From a virus, in IMG/VR virus record IMGVR_UViG_3300033978_000724, positions 1 to 64,000 of that record: DNA of 64,000 bases. One strand, given 5' to 3'. The stretch's first letter is position 1. Each line of letters begins with the position of its first letter. Below the pieces are notes generated by a model, which was not told the DNA's origin, searched no databases, and saw nothing but the letters and a program-made list of their open reading frames with translations. Positions 1 through 7,973 of the stretch are shown piece after piece. The position numbers and the translations under genes were made by a program.

Positions 1-74
1 GTGAGGTGTTACTATGTTTTTATGTTCTCGAAAGAGAATTAAATTAGTACCAATAAGCACGAATAAGGAACATT

Positions 75-1067
75 ATGAACACAGCATTATTAGACCAGTT
101 TGTTTCTCACACGACCGCCTCAACAGAGATACCTTATTGTCAGGTTATTTCTCCGCCAAACCTAAAGCCCGCCGAATTAGAGAAATGGGCAAAAAAAGAC
201 GACGCAAAAATAGGCTTTTTCATCAAAGCATCAGAGGCCGAAAAAGCCGGGTTCGAGCCGGATGATTCGTGGGAAGCATTTGAGGCATCTTTGGGAGATG
301 GAACAGAAGTAGGATTTATCTGTGCCAATCCTAAGTTTGTAATCGTCCACAAGTCTCAGAGGGAAGTTCAATTCAGACCTACTCCAGAGGATCGGTTTCA
401 ATTCGTAGGGCTTGCATGGGAAAACGGTGCTGAGACCGATCACTTAAGATCGGCGGTTGCTGACGGCAACAAACTTTATAAAATAGTTACACGCTATTTG
501 ATTTTATTCTTGGGAGCAGACGGTCAACCCTTGCACACCACTCCGATCCAGTACACAGCCAAGGGTGCGTTTGCTGGTAGTCTTTATGCCGAAACGACTG
601 AGTTATATAAACAACTTTCTAAGGTTTACTTTGCCAGATTAAAGATGGCAGGAAAACAAGCGACTGGAGGGACGCTATCACCTTATGCTTTGGCTTTTGC
701 TAAGGTTGGTATTAAGATTGGTTTCACACGAAATAAACCAGCAGAATCTCCCTTCTGTGTACCAGTAGAGATTGATTTTCCTACGGTTGATAATGTAGGG
801 GTTGATTTAGAAATAAGTCGTAAGAAGTGGAATAGAAATATGCTTTTACATGGAGTTAGCTTAGAGGATGCCATCGTCAATATGGAGTCAGAAGCGGGTC
901 AACTCATCAAAGAATGGTGGAATCAATACAAAGATTTTTCTTTACCACGCAAAGACCGTGTTGCTCCAGTAGAGGAAATAGTGCCAACACCAGTAGAAGA
1001 AAATCCATTCCCCTCTATCCCATCTGTAGCCGATGGATGGCCAGAGGAGAACGAACCGCCTTTCTAA
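75..1067 (+). CDS. Putative ssDNA-binding / DUF5895-like protein
   Basis: This 330-residue soluble protein starts at an ATG preceded by AAGGAACATT, a good ribosome site. The body (residues about 1-290) has no motif I can name with certainty; it resembles cyanobacterial plasmid and phage proteins that I recall as DUF5895. The last 40 residues are proline- and acid-rich and finish EENEPPF. That resembles the acidic C-terminal tail of bacterial SSB, which ends in D-I-P-F and recruits partner proteins. A strong hairpin terminator follows, so it ends its own transcript. A role in replication or recombination as a single-strand-binding protein is inference from the tail. The family assignment is from memory and tentative. 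Confidence 0.8.
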   Translation: MNTALLDQFVSHTTASTEIPYCQVISPPNLKPAELEKWAKKDDAKIGFFIKASEAEKAGFEPDDSWEAFEASLGDGTEVGFICANPKFVIVHKSQREVQFRPTPEDRFQFVGLAWENGAETDHLRSAVADGNKLYKIVTRYLILFLGADGQPLHTTPIQYTAKGAFAGSLYAETTELYKQLSKVYFARLKMAGKQATGGTLSPYALAFAKVGIKIGFTRNKPAESPFCVPVEIDFPTVDNVGVDLEISRKKWNRNMLLHGVSLEDAIVNMESEAGQLIKEWWNQYKDFSLPRKDRVAPVEEIVPTPVEENPFPSIPSVADGWPEENEPPF

Positions 1068-1091
1068 CCACCAAATAAATCCCTAAACATC

Positions 1092-1123
1092 AAAACCCGG
1101 TAGAAATAAATCTACCGGGTTTT
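1092..1123. terminator. Rho-independent terminator
   Basis: A 13-bp perfect stem, AAAACCCGGTAGA paired with TCTACCGGGTTTT, encloses the 6-nt loop AATAAA. It lies between two convergent genes and has T-rich ends in both directions, so it probably serves both. Confidence 0.9.
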
Positions 1124-1192
1124 GACTTCTGCACACACATACAAAGGACTTTGAAGCGATGGCATTATTTCGATGATAACACATTAGGCCGA

Positions 1193-1795
1193 TCAATCAA
1201 ACAAATTAAGAAACGGGTCAATTACATTATTTAATACCCATCGAGACTTAGAGTTAACCCCTTTCACTCCAAGGTTTCGCCACTTCGCCTCTGAACCTGG
1301 ACTGATTTTAATCCTGATAGATGCGGATGCAATCTCTCCAGGGATGGAGCAAATAGGATAATCAAAAGTATCAACGTCCAATTTTTCTATCTCTGAATCA
1401 ATTAATTTCCACAAAACAACCTTTGCCCCTGCTGATAATTTATTATACCTATCCTTAATAGATGGACGGCCATCTAAATATTTATACGTGGCAACGCAAG
1501 CCGACACCCAATCAGACGGGACATCAAACTGAGATAACTGAGTAACCCCAAAGGACTTTTCAGCCCGTTGATACCTAATACCTTTTTTGGACACATATAT
1601 TTTATTTCCACATCTATCTAATCCTTCATCCATTTTCTCTAGCCAATCTTTCATAGTGACTTGAGTTACACCATATTTCTCAGCCAAAGCCTTCGTCGTG
1701 AAAAAAGTTAATTTACCCGCTTTTTTGTCCAGATATATTCTCTGGAATAAATCATCACTTTCCTTTTTAGTCCTTCGCTTAGTCATTACCTGCAT
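1193..1795 (-). CDS. Hypothetical protein with possible HTH
   Basis: This 200-residue protein starts at an ATG preceded by ACAAAGGACACT, the leader motif shared by many accessory genes here. Residues about 35-60 (LAEKYGVTQVTMKDWLEKM) look like a helix-turn-helix, so a DNA-binding role is plausible. The protein is basic at the N-terminus. It ends DPFLNLFD, which resembles the clamp-binding QLNLFD of UmuC but lacks the key first glutamine. It is convergent with the upstream gene across the terminator and divergent from the gene at 1937. I do not recognise the family. Confidence 0.75.
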   Translation of the reverse strand: MQVMTKRRTKKESDDLFQRIYLDKKAGKLTFFTTKALAEKYGVTQVTMKDWLEKMDEGLDRCGNKIYVSKKGIRYQRAEKSFGVTQLSQFDVPSDWVSACVATYKYLDGRPSIKDRYNKLSAGAKVVLWKLIDSEIEKLDVDTFDYPICSIPGEIASASIRIKISPGSEAKWRNLGVKGVNSKSRWVLNNVIDPFLNLFD

Positions 1796-1936
1796 AGTGT
1801 CCTTTGTATGTTTATTTTTATCCTACCACCAATCTTTATTTGGACCACATTTTTGACATTAAAATGACTGACTCTATATTTTATTTACTTGTTAGGTGTT
1901 ATAATAACTCTTGTAACATTTTACAAAGGACAACAT

Positions 1937-2218
1937 ATGACAACAGAAGTTTTAAGTAAACTGGAATCAGTTCAACGGGACTGCGAAAAGTTTGATGAGT
2001 TATTATCTGGTTTGGACTGCCAGACGGTAGCATTGATCATTGCCCGCACCCATGGGCAGAAGGTGACAATCGTAGGACGAAAACCATTGGCATTATTAGC
2101 TCTTTGGTCAGAGTCGGATGCTTATCTCAAAAAAATATTTAATGAGTGTCTCGCTCTTAAGGTATGTAACGGCAATCATCGTATGCCTTTATATAAAGCG
2201 GGGCAAGGCCATGTTTAG
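1937..2218 (+). CDS. Hypothetical small protein
   Basis: This 93-residue protein starts at the ATG directly after TACAAAGGACAACAT. An in-frame upstream start at 1889 would put the ribosome site inside the gene, so I reject it. The sequence is mostly helical with a short hydrophobic stretch (VALIIARTHG) and has no known motif. It opens a short + strand pair with the gene at 2285. The function is unknown. Confidence 0.75.
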   Translation: MTTEVLSKLESVQRDCEKFDELLSGLDCQTVALIIARTHGQKVTIVGRKPLALLALWSESDAYLKKIFNECLALKVCNGNHRMPLYKAGQGHV

Positions 2219-2251
2219 CTTTGGTTGTGACGACAGAGGGGAAAAGCGTTG

Positions 2252-2273
2252 CATCCCTAGTCAAACAGGGATG
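2252..2273 (+). promoter_or_regulatory. Hairpin upstream of start codon
   Basis: CATCCCT pairs with AGGGATG around an 8-nt loop. It ends 11 nt before the ATG at 2285 and abuts the GAGGA ribosome site, so it could modulate translation of the next gene. Confidence 0.45.
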
Positions 2274-2284
2274 AGGATTTAAAT

Positions 2285-2653
2285 ATGTTTAGTTTAGTCG
2301 CTCCATCACCCCAAAGATTTTATTTCGGGTGTGATGAATTAGGCAAAAAAGCCTCTGAATTAGCAGAGGTGATTGAGTCCTTGATCGGGCGGGATAAGTT
2401 AGTTTTCTATCGGTCCCGTTATAGTGAGGTTAGGTTCACGGATTTTAATAAATCGTTTGAGTTGCATCTGTACGAAATCACGGATAAAACGCAGATAGAT
2501 CAATTGATGCCTTGTGATAACGACTGTACTTCACTATTCTATTTGACGGATGTGGAGTCTTTTCTAAAGAGAACTAAATCTGACTCCGATGAGATGGAAT
2601 CGCTGTTGTCTGGATTGGAGATATTCACCGATTTCTTTGACAATGAATACTAA
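2285..2653 (+). CDS. Hypothetical acidic protein
   Basis: This 122-residue acidic protein starts at an ATG with GAGGA 9 nt upstream. It has no signal peptide, membrane segment or recognisable domain. It is followed within 12 nt by a strong bidirectional terminator. It probably belongs with the gene at 1937, 66 nt upstream. The function is unknown. Confidence 0.75.
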   Translation: MFSLVAPSPQRFYFGCDELGKKASELAEVIESLIGRDKLVFYRSRYSEVRFTDFNKSFELHLYEITDKTQIDQLMPCDNDCTSLFYLTDVESFLKRTKSDSDEMESLLSGLEIFTDFFDNEY

Positions 2654-2663
2654 ATAATCCCCT

Positions 2664-2703
2664 AAAAAAGAACCCTCTGATTTGTATCAGAGGGTTCTTT
2701 TTA
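2664..2703. terminator. Bidirectional rho-independent terminator
   Basis: A 12-bp perfect stem, GAACCCTCTGAT with ATCAGAGGGTTC, and a TTGT loop are flanked by an A-run on the left and a T-run on the right. It sits between convergent genes and can stop transcription both ways. Confidence 0.92.
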
Positions 2704-3300
2704 TTTCTGCCAGTTACTGACAACCTGTTTCATATAATTATTCCTATATGTCCATCCCCTTAAATGTTTCCATGCAGTAGGAGCGTTGGTATAAAAAGTT
2801 TGCTGGCAATTTAGCATACTCATCGCATCAGGTCGTTTCAAGCATCTAGCAGAAGTACCATTGATAATCATGTTGAAGTATGCCAGTTTTTCCGGACCAC
2901 CTAAATCCTTCGGGACTCTCAACCAGTAAGACTTATAGTATATTTCATAAACCTTTTTCTTCGACATAGTACATGGGTCCTTGTATCCGTATTCCCTAGC
3001 TCTACCAATCGTAATCCCCATGTATGTTCTGCCACCCCGGTCATGAGGATCGTTAGAACATTTATCGTCACCTTCCCACTTGATGATATGTGGCATAGCT
3101 CGGTTAAAGTCTGGATCATTAATACCCGTTTTGCTTGCGTCAACAGAGGTAGTAGAAGCAACAGCGACCGCTTTATTATGGCTAACATCCTTTGTTTCAC
3201 CTGGGGTTACAGAGCTGAATATAGAGTAAAAAATAATAAATTGTAAAGCTATTAAGATAAATTCTAGTCCGCAAAATTCTTTTTTCATAATTAATACCAT
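2701..3300 (-). CDS. GH108-type lysozyme (endolysin) with membrane anchor
   Basis: This is a predicted peptidoglycan-cleaving muramidase of the glycoside hydrolase 108 (ZliS) type. The diagnostic region is residues 72-105: HIIKWEGDD, then NDPHDRGGRTYMGIT. Glu76 is the expected catalytic acid of the family E-G-G motif, here E-G-D. Residues about 11-31 are a hydrophobic segment that is probably a signal-arrest or membrane anchor. The length (199) suits the family plus an anchor. It is the last gene of the - strand cluster and its start overlaps the end of the M23 peptidase gene by 10 nt. The later ATG at 3288 (MKKEF) is an equally good start. It probably acts in the periplasm at lysis. Confidence 0.88.
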   Translation of the reverse strand: MVLIMKKEFCGLEFILIALQFIIFYSIFSSVTPGETKDVSHNKAVAVASTTSVDASKTGINDPDFNRAMPHIIKWEGDDKCSNDPHDRGGRTYMGITIGRAREYGYKDPCTMSKKKVYEIYYKSYWLRVPKDLGGPEKLAYFNMIINGTSARCLKRPDAMSMLNCQQTFYTNAPTAWKHLRGWTYRNNYMKQVVSNWQK

Positions 3301-3866
3301 CCCGGTAAAACTGTCAGTGGATTAACATTCTGTCCATTAACTTTAATTCCTATGTGTAAATGAGGTCCCGTGCTTCGCCCTGTCGTTCCTACCTTGGCTA
3401 TCACCTCACCTTGCCTTACTTTTTGCCCTTCCTTCACCAAAATACCGCCTGGCATAATGTGACAATATTGCACTAAGTACTTCCCTGAATGAACCTCGAC
3501 CGTATTACCACAAGCACTAATAAATCCTGTGGTTTTTACTACTCCAGAAAAGATAGATAAAATTGGTGTACCTTCGGCTGCACTTATGTCATGTCCGTCG
3601 TGGAATTGTTTTTTACCAGTAACTGAGTTTATTCTCCATCCATAACTAGTAGATTCACGTCCAGGCAATTCCATTTTTGCCAAAGGTAATATTGCTTTTT
3701 CGTTGGTTCTTTTGGCTTGGTTAGTAGTTGATGGCTGAGATTGGTTAGTGTCACCTAATATCAAACTTGCATTTCCCCACAACTGACCAACTAATACCAG
3801 ACACGATACTCCGATAAGAAGTTCTAACTTAAACTCAGTCCGATCATTATTGATTAATTTTTTCAT
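3291..3866 (-). CDS. Membrane-anchored M23 peptidase
   Basis: This predicted zinc endopeptidase cuts peptidoglycan cross-bridges. Its M23 motifs are complete: H89xxxD93 (FHDGHDIS) and the H169-L-H171 of GPHLHIGIK. Residues about 13-38 form a hydrophobic anchor. The first 45 residues closely match those of the neighbouring enzyme at 3870-4619, so the anchor module was duplicated or shuffled. The start has AGGCAGGT 5 nt upstream. It lies between two other cell-wall enzymes, which supports a lysis role. The 191-residue length is normal for a single M23 domain plus anchor. Confidence 0.92.
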   Translation of the reverse strand: MKKLINNDRTEFKLELLIGVSCLVLVGQLWGNASLILGDTNQSQPSTTNQAKRTNEKAILPLAKMELPGRESTSYGWRINSVTGKKQFHDGHDISAAEGTPILSIFSGVVKTTGFISACGNTVEVHSGKYLVQYCHIMPGGILVKEGQKVRQGEVIAKVGTTGRSTGPHLHIGIKVNGQNVNPLTVLPGWY

Positions 3867-3869
3867 AGA

Positions 3870-4619
3870 TTACCTGCCTAAATCTTTAATTGAAATAATC
3901 GTGGTAGGAAATCTGAAACTTCTATCTTGCCTGTACGCTGGATCGGTGTAGATCGTTGCCATAAATTGTTCATGTCCTGATTGACTCACTAGGCAACCTT
4001 CAGACCAGTTCCTTACCGTTGTGCCAGCCCCCCGATGTTGATTCATGCCAAACAATCCATAATCAGGATGCCAACTTCTACCCTGGTCTTTTGTTCTCAT
4101 CACCGGAATACTGCCTACTTGTTGCAAAGCCCTCCTGCCTTTGTGATAACCTACAGCCCATGAGTTTAAGTATTGACCAGGATTCACGACGGGGTATCCT
4201 TTAGGATTAGGTGGATTATTCCAAGAGGGCTTCCCACCTTTGATTGTAGCAGGCGAATCATGCACTATTACCGGCTGATTATTTTTATAAGTAAGAAGTA
4301 ATCGGCGGTCGCTCCATTCGTTGATAGTTGATTCAAAGTTAGGATTAAAAACGTAAACTACATTTAATTCACCTGGTCCGGTCCTAATTTGAAAACCTTT
4401 CTTTTGCATCGCCGATACTAATATTGCGGGGTTTATCTTGCTGGAGACAGTTGTTTGTTGTGTCTCGCCAACTTGGCTGGCGGTTGTGGATTGAGATTGG
4501 TTAGCGTCACCTAATACCATTCCTTTATTTCCCCACAACTGCCCAGCCAAGAACAGACAAGATAATCCGATAAGGCATTCTAGTATGAATTCATATCGGT
4601 CATCGTTGAGCTGTTGCAT
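3870..4619 (-). CDS. Membrane-anchored L,D-transpeptidase-like protein
   Basis: The gene encodes 249 residues from the ATG at 4619, which has GGAGCGAT just upstream and aligns with the start of the M23 paralogue. A longer in-frame start at 4673 is less likely. The N-terminal 45 residues are the shared membrane anchor. The C-terminal half contains GYHKGRRAL, then DYGLFGMNQHRG, then NWSEGCLV. The His followed by S-x-G-C resembles the YkuD-type catalytic H and S-x-G-C motif, so a cysteine-dependent peptidoglycan transpeptidase or carboxypeptidase activity is likely. The exact family is uncertain. Its place beside a lysozyme and an M23 peptidase fits a lysis cassette. Confidence 0.8.
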   Translation of the reverse strand: MQQLNDDRYEFILECLIGLSCLFLAGQLWGNKGMVLGDANQSQSTTASQVGETQQTTVSSKINPAILVSAMQKKGFQIRTGPGELNVVYVFNPNFESTINEWSDRRLLLTYKNNQPVIVHDSPATIKGGKPSWNNPPNPKGYPVVNPGQYLNSWAVGYHKGRRALQQVGSIPVMRTKDQGRSWHPDYGLFGMNQHRGAGTTVRNWSEGCLVSQSGHEQFMATIYTDPAYRQDRSFRFPTTIISIKDLGR

Positions 4620-4833
4620 ATCGCTCCAATAATGCTTTGATATTTCTGGCATTATTCCGATTCTGCCAACCACCGGGTAAAATTAATTTCACCTTTTTAG
4701 GATTAGTCGGTGATACCTCGAAATGGATAGATAAGTCGCCGCACTTTAATCCGTTATTTCCTATTGGTTCCGGGTTGTTGGTGATACCGGATGCTTTTAC
4801 TTTCTTTGCTAGGTCTTTTTGGATGTTATTCAT
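4600..4833 (-). CDS. Small hypothetical protein
   Basis: This 77-residue protein is basic at its C-terminus. It starts at an ATG preceded by AGAGAATAAACCAA, the same leader as the next upstream gene (4826-5020). It overlaps that gene by 8 nt and the following enzyme gene by 20 nt, typical of a translated phage operon. A segment like HFEVSPTNPKKVKLILPGGW suggests a compact beta fold. No family is recognised. Confidence 0.75.
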   Translation of the reverse strand: MNNIQKDLAKKVKASGITNNPEPIGNNGLKCGDLSIHFEVSPTNPKKVKLILPGGWQNRNNARNIKALLERYATAQR

Positions 4834-5020
4834 TTGGTTTATTCTCTGGGTTTTTTATCGAACCTTTGTCGCAAAATGCCACGGCCCTCTTTACTTCTGC
4901 CTCGTTCTGAGGATTGGAAATATGACCAAAAAACTCTCCTGTATTATGGTAGAGAGGCCATGTATTCTGTTTCTCGTCAGAACAAACTGCGTAAGAATAT
5001 TTGCCTAAGATGGTTTTCAT
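4826..5020 (-). CDS. Small hypothetical protein
   Basis: This 64-residue soluble protein starts at an ATG with AGGAGAATAAACCAA upstream. That leader is nearly identical to the one before the next gene, so the two are probably translated at similar levels. It overlaps the following gene by 8 nt. It has two cysteines and no motif I can name. Confidence 0.7.
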   Translation of the reverse strand: MKTILGKYSYAVCSDEKQNTWPLYHNTGEFFGHISNPQNEAEVKRAVAFCDKGSIKNPENKPNE

Positions 5021-5025
5021 TTGGT

Positions 5026-5217
5026 TTATTCTCCTATGTTTTTATTAGAAATATTTGATGTTACAGAGCCTGAAACGTGACCTCCTCTCACTATATTCCC
5101 TCTGAAATCGCCTGTTATATTCAGAGTGTTATCGTCTTGTTCTTGCTTCCTTTTTAGGATGTTTATTATCTCTTTAGCCTTGTTTATTAGTTCTTTTTGG
5201 TAGTTATCGTTATTCAT
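5026..5217 (-). CDS. Small hypothetical protein
   Basis: This 63-residue protein has a lysine-rich helical N-terminus (residues 5-27) and a glycine/serine/asparagine-rich C-terminus (ITGDFRGNIVRGGHVSG) that looks like a beta repeat. The ATG has GGAGAACAAAACGA upstream. The start overlaps the stop of the preceding gene by 4 nt (ATGA), indicating coupled translation. The function is unknown. Confidence 0.68.
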   Translation of the reverse strand: MNNDNYQKELINKAKEIINILKRKQEQDDNTLNITGDFRGNIVRGGHVSGSVTSNISNKNIGE

Positions 5218-5513
5218 TCGTTTTGTTCTCCAATGTTGAATTTATATTGAATGCCCCACTTTCTATTTTTAGGCGAAGGACTAACACTCGGTGAAGGTTG
5301 TGGGGTTGGTGTTACCTGAACCGGAGGTGTTACTTTTTCTTTATCCTCTTTAGGTGTTGCCTGTTCTTTGGTTTGGATTACTTCCGGGGGGGCGATAGTA
5401 ACCTTTGGTAGGAACTTTAAAAACGGCAACCGAGGTCCTAATTGGGGGTGAAGCATTAAAACTATTGCTAGCGCTGTCAACGCCCCCAACATTTGGAATC
5501 CTGATCGGATCAT
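5214..5513 (-). CDS. Small membrane protein with Pro-rich tail
   Basis: This 99-residue protein has one hydrophobic segment at residues about 6-21, then a long proline/threonine/glutamate-rich linker (residues about 40-82) and a short C-terminal beta-like tail. The layout suggests a single-pass envelope or virion protein. It is joined to both neighbours by 4-nt overlaps. The start has AGGAAACG upstream. The function is unknown. Confidence 0.72.
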   Translation of the reverse strand: MIRSGFQMLGALTALAIVLMLHPQLGPRLPFLKFLPKVTIAPPEVIQTKEQATPKEDKEKVTPPVQVTPTPQPSPSVSPSPKNRKWGIQYKFNIGEQNE

Positions 5514-5779
5514 TCGTTTCCTGGATTTAATTCATCTAATGCTATTGCTTCTGGTAAAGGACCCCCGACGTTACCAGGAACAGAATAACGACCTAATTCA
5601 GGAGCGACTAGACGACTACCTCCACTCACAGCAATTAAAGGGACCTCTCCAAATGCTTTAAATGTGATCCCTACGCCGGCTAAAGCCTTATTAATAGGAC
5701 CGGAAAAGATATTGTAAATAGTACAACAAAAGAAAAAGATTGCCCAGTGCATAGGGTTTCCCCAATCAAAACTTCTCAT
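5510..5779 (-). CDS. Small membrane protein
   Basis: This 89-residue protein has a hydrophobic segment at residues about 10-27 (MHWAIFFFCCTIYNIF) followed by a glycine- and proline-rich soluble part. It starts 2 nt after the stop of the ATPase gene and ends with an ATGA overlap into the next gene, so all are co-translated. A holin-like or ATPase-accessory role is possible, but nothing in the sequence decides it. Confidence 0.72.
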   Translation of the reverse strand: MRSFDWGNPMHWAIFFFCCTIYNIFSGPINKALAGVGITFKAFGEVPLIAVSGGSRLVAPELGRYSVPGNVGGPLPEAIALDELNPGNE

Positions 5780-5781
5780 TT

Positions 5782-7083
5782 TTATACCGCACTAATTTGA
5801 TTTAGATAACTTTGAATTTTTTTGAATCTTGGTGTTCCCCTGCGGACTTTAGGGGTTACACTCTCGGCAATCTCGGATGCACTGATGTTTTCAGTTTTAG
5901 CCCGCTCCAATAATTGCCAGTGTTCGATTGACCACTCTTGCCACCAAACTTCTGCGTCATCAACCTGAATATTTATCTGTGAAGATAAATCAGGCATATT
6001 GATCGCCCGGTTGGCTCCGTTAATCTGAATTAACCCGGCCCTTTGTTTGTCTTTGATTAGGTTAATAAAGTCGTTTTTAACTTCATCCCGATCTGTTATG
6101 TCTAAGTAGCCAAATTGTCTGCTATTGGGTAAGTCTTTGTAACCTAACCACAACTTGGAAGTTTGAGCGTTGGATGCCATAGGTAAGTTGGATGTTTTGA
6201 AATCATAAGATTGCATTCCTAATACCACTTTCATCTTTAACGCCCGTCCCTGCTGGAGCAATAACTGCACTTTGGGGACGATATTGTATTTAAGCTCCTC
6301 TTGTAGATCAGACTGAAGACTGTTAAACTCATCAATCACAATTAACATGGGATTAAATTCTAGGTAATCTACTTCGTTTTTTACGGCATCACGACAGATT
6401 TGTAATCGTTTCTTTAGTTCGTCATGGATCGCATCCATTGACTCGGCGATGTCAGATAAACTTGCCTTCCCATAATTCTTAGCTAGTCCTTTCCAGTTGT
6501 TAGGTTTTCCACTTGAATCAGGCTTACCAATATTTGAGTCTAAAATAATCAACTCACCATTAGGATTCTGGTCTAGCCAAAGAGAGATGACAAATTGCAT
6601 CACGGTAGTTTTACCACAACCAGAATTGCCTGCTACCGACTGATGGGGCGTTTCTAACCACTCCAAAATATCTTTATCGGTGGCTCTTAGTTTTTCACTC
6701 CTAGATGTGACTTTTAATTTTCTAGGGGCGAAGACTGCACCGGCTTCATCTTCAGTTGATTCAGAGGGTAATTCATCGGGTAATAATTCTTTTGGCTCGT
6801 CGGGTTCCTTTTCTTCTTTATAGGCTTTTTCTATGAGTGGAGATAACAATACTCCAACATTAACCAAACCTAAAACCAAACCTAATGTCTGGAATCCTCT
6901 ATAAGGGAAACCTCTCTGAATGCTTAGGTTATACCCTAGTTGTCCATTGGAAAAGTCAGGCTTAATAAACTTTTTTCCAACTTCGACAAAATCAACTGAT
7001 GGTAACAGTTGGCAACCTAAACCCAACGTGATAGCAGACACCGATCCAATATTATTTAGTAGTTTCTTTACTGGTATCTCCAT
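5782..7083 (-). CDS. FtsK/HerA-like membrane ATPase
   Basis: This 433-residue P-loop ATPase has two hydrophobic segments near the N-terminus (about 13-30 and 60-85) and an acidic linker. Walker A is GNSGCGKTT at about residue 152 and Walker B is MLIVIDEF at about 245. A third strand motif, KVVLGMQS, follows, as in FtsK/TraD/HerA motors. These enzymes pump or sort DNA at membranes. The large terminase at 58891 is the packaging motor, so this one is more likely a coupling or partition-type translocase. ATG 7083 has AGGGACAG just upstream and overlaps the preceding gene by 32 nt. Confidence 0.88.
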   Translation of the reverse strand: MEIPVKKLLNNIGSVSAITLGLGCQLLPSVDFVEVGKKFIKPDFSNGQLGYNLSIQRGFPYRGFQTLGLVLGLVNVGVLLSPLIEKAYKEEKEPDEPKELLPDELPSESTEDEAGAVFAPRKLKVTSRSEKLRATDKDILEWLETPHQSVAGNSGCGKTTVMQFVISLWLDQNPNGELIILDSNIGKPDSSGKPNNWKGLAKNYGKASLSDIAESMDAIHDELKKRLQICRDAVKNEVDYLEFNPMLIVIDEFNSLQSDLQEELKYNIVPKVQLLLQQGRALKMKVVLGMQSYDFKTSNLPMASNAQTSKLWLGYKDLPNSRQFGYLDITDRDEVKNDFINLIKDKQRAGLIQINGANRAINMPDLSSQINIQVDDAEVWWQEWSIEHWQLLERAKTENISASEIAESVTPKVRRGTPRFKKIQSYLNQISAV

Positions 7084-7858
7084 CTGTCCCTAATTCCTTA
7101 ATTGCTTCTTTTGTGTCATCTTTTAGGTTTTGCTCGGTCTCGACCTGTAACCGATTTTTTTCGATAGATTCCCATAATTGTCTTTGGGTTTCCATCTTTA
7201 GTTCAACGTCTAAATTGGCTGATTGATCAAGCAATTTACCGACCGACACCCTAGATACTAATACTTCAGGTGAAATATATTCTGATGGCGTATCACGGAT
7301 AAACTCTAATGCCAATACAACTGCTTTTAAATCTATAACCAAAGCTCTTGCTTTCTCAGCGTCTTCAGCTTTACCCGTATATTCGCCTCCTAGTCCTGAC
7401 ACAGAGTTTTTCGACCTAGACAATAACTCTTGTTTCATTTTTTCTCTCATCGTTGCTAGGTCCTGGTTTAACCAGTATTGCAACGTTTTTCCTTTGGATG
7501 ATACTGAGTTCATCGCTTTACCTAATAAGAAATTTCTTCTTGATAGGACGGCATAAGTAATCTGTTTATCTAATTCCTCGTTTAATAGAGTTATTGTGGC
7601 TGCTACTTTATCTGTTTCTTCTGGTACAGGTTCGGGTGATTCTTCCGGTACAGGACTAGCACTAACATCTGGTTTTTCTATCTCTCCAGGTACATTATTT
7701 AAAAACTTATTATTAGTAGAGGGATTTTTAAATAAATAAAATAAACCAAATACTAATACATTTAAACCAATAAACCCGCATAACAGAATAACCTTAGACT
7801 TCTTACCGAAAACAACTTTTACGGCTTTACCAGGCAACGCACTATGTTCTGATGTCAT
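7052..7858 (-). CDS. Single-pass membrane protein, helical
   Basis: This 268-residue protein starts at the ATG at 7858; the in-frame TTG at 7867 is less likely. One transmembrane helix lies at residues about 23-43 (ILLCGFIGLNVLVFGLFYLF), then a Pro/Glu linker and about 180 residues of charged helix. It overlaps the ATPase gene by 32 nt, so it may be a membrane partner of that motor. GAGGGTTG lies upstream. The family is unknown. Confidence 0.78.
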   Translation of the reverse strand: MTSEHSALPGKAVKVVFGKKSKVILLCGFIGLNVLVFGLFYLFKNPSTNNKFLNNVPGEIEKPDVSASPVPEESPEPVPEETDKVAATITLLNEELDKQITYAVLSRRNFLLGKAMNSVSSKGKTLQYWLNQDLATMREKMKQELLSRSKNSVSGLGGEYTGKAEDAEKARALVIDLKAVVLALEFIRDTPSEYISPEVLVSRVSVGKLLDQSANLDVELKMETQRQLWESIEKNRLQVETEQNLKDDTKEAIKELGTDGDTSKETTK

Positions 7859-7973
7859 TTTGCACAACCCTCACTGCCGTTATATGTGCATCGTGCAATC
7901 TTCTATCTTCCCCCGGTTTAGGCGATTCGGGTACAGGAGGATTCAATAGTATTAAAAGAGCTAAAATAAGCAT
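7842..7973 (-). CDS. 43-residue small membrane protein
   Basis: This ORF begins MLILALLILLNPPVPESP, a short hydrophobic helix followed by a proline-rich, then charged, tail. The ATG has GAGGTGA 7 nt upstream, one of the best ribosome sites in this cluster. It overlaps the stop of the gene at 7961-8161 by 13 nt and the start of the next gene by 17 nt, the pattern of its neighbours. It is probably a membrane micro-protein; the function is unknown. Confidence 0.62.
   Translation of the reverse strand: MLILALLILLNPPVPESPKPGEDRRLHDAHITAVRVVQNDIRT

Noticed and set aside
1193-1795. C-terminus DPFLNLFD as a clamp-binding motif
   Set aside because: The essential first Gln is missing, so I do not count it with the other three.
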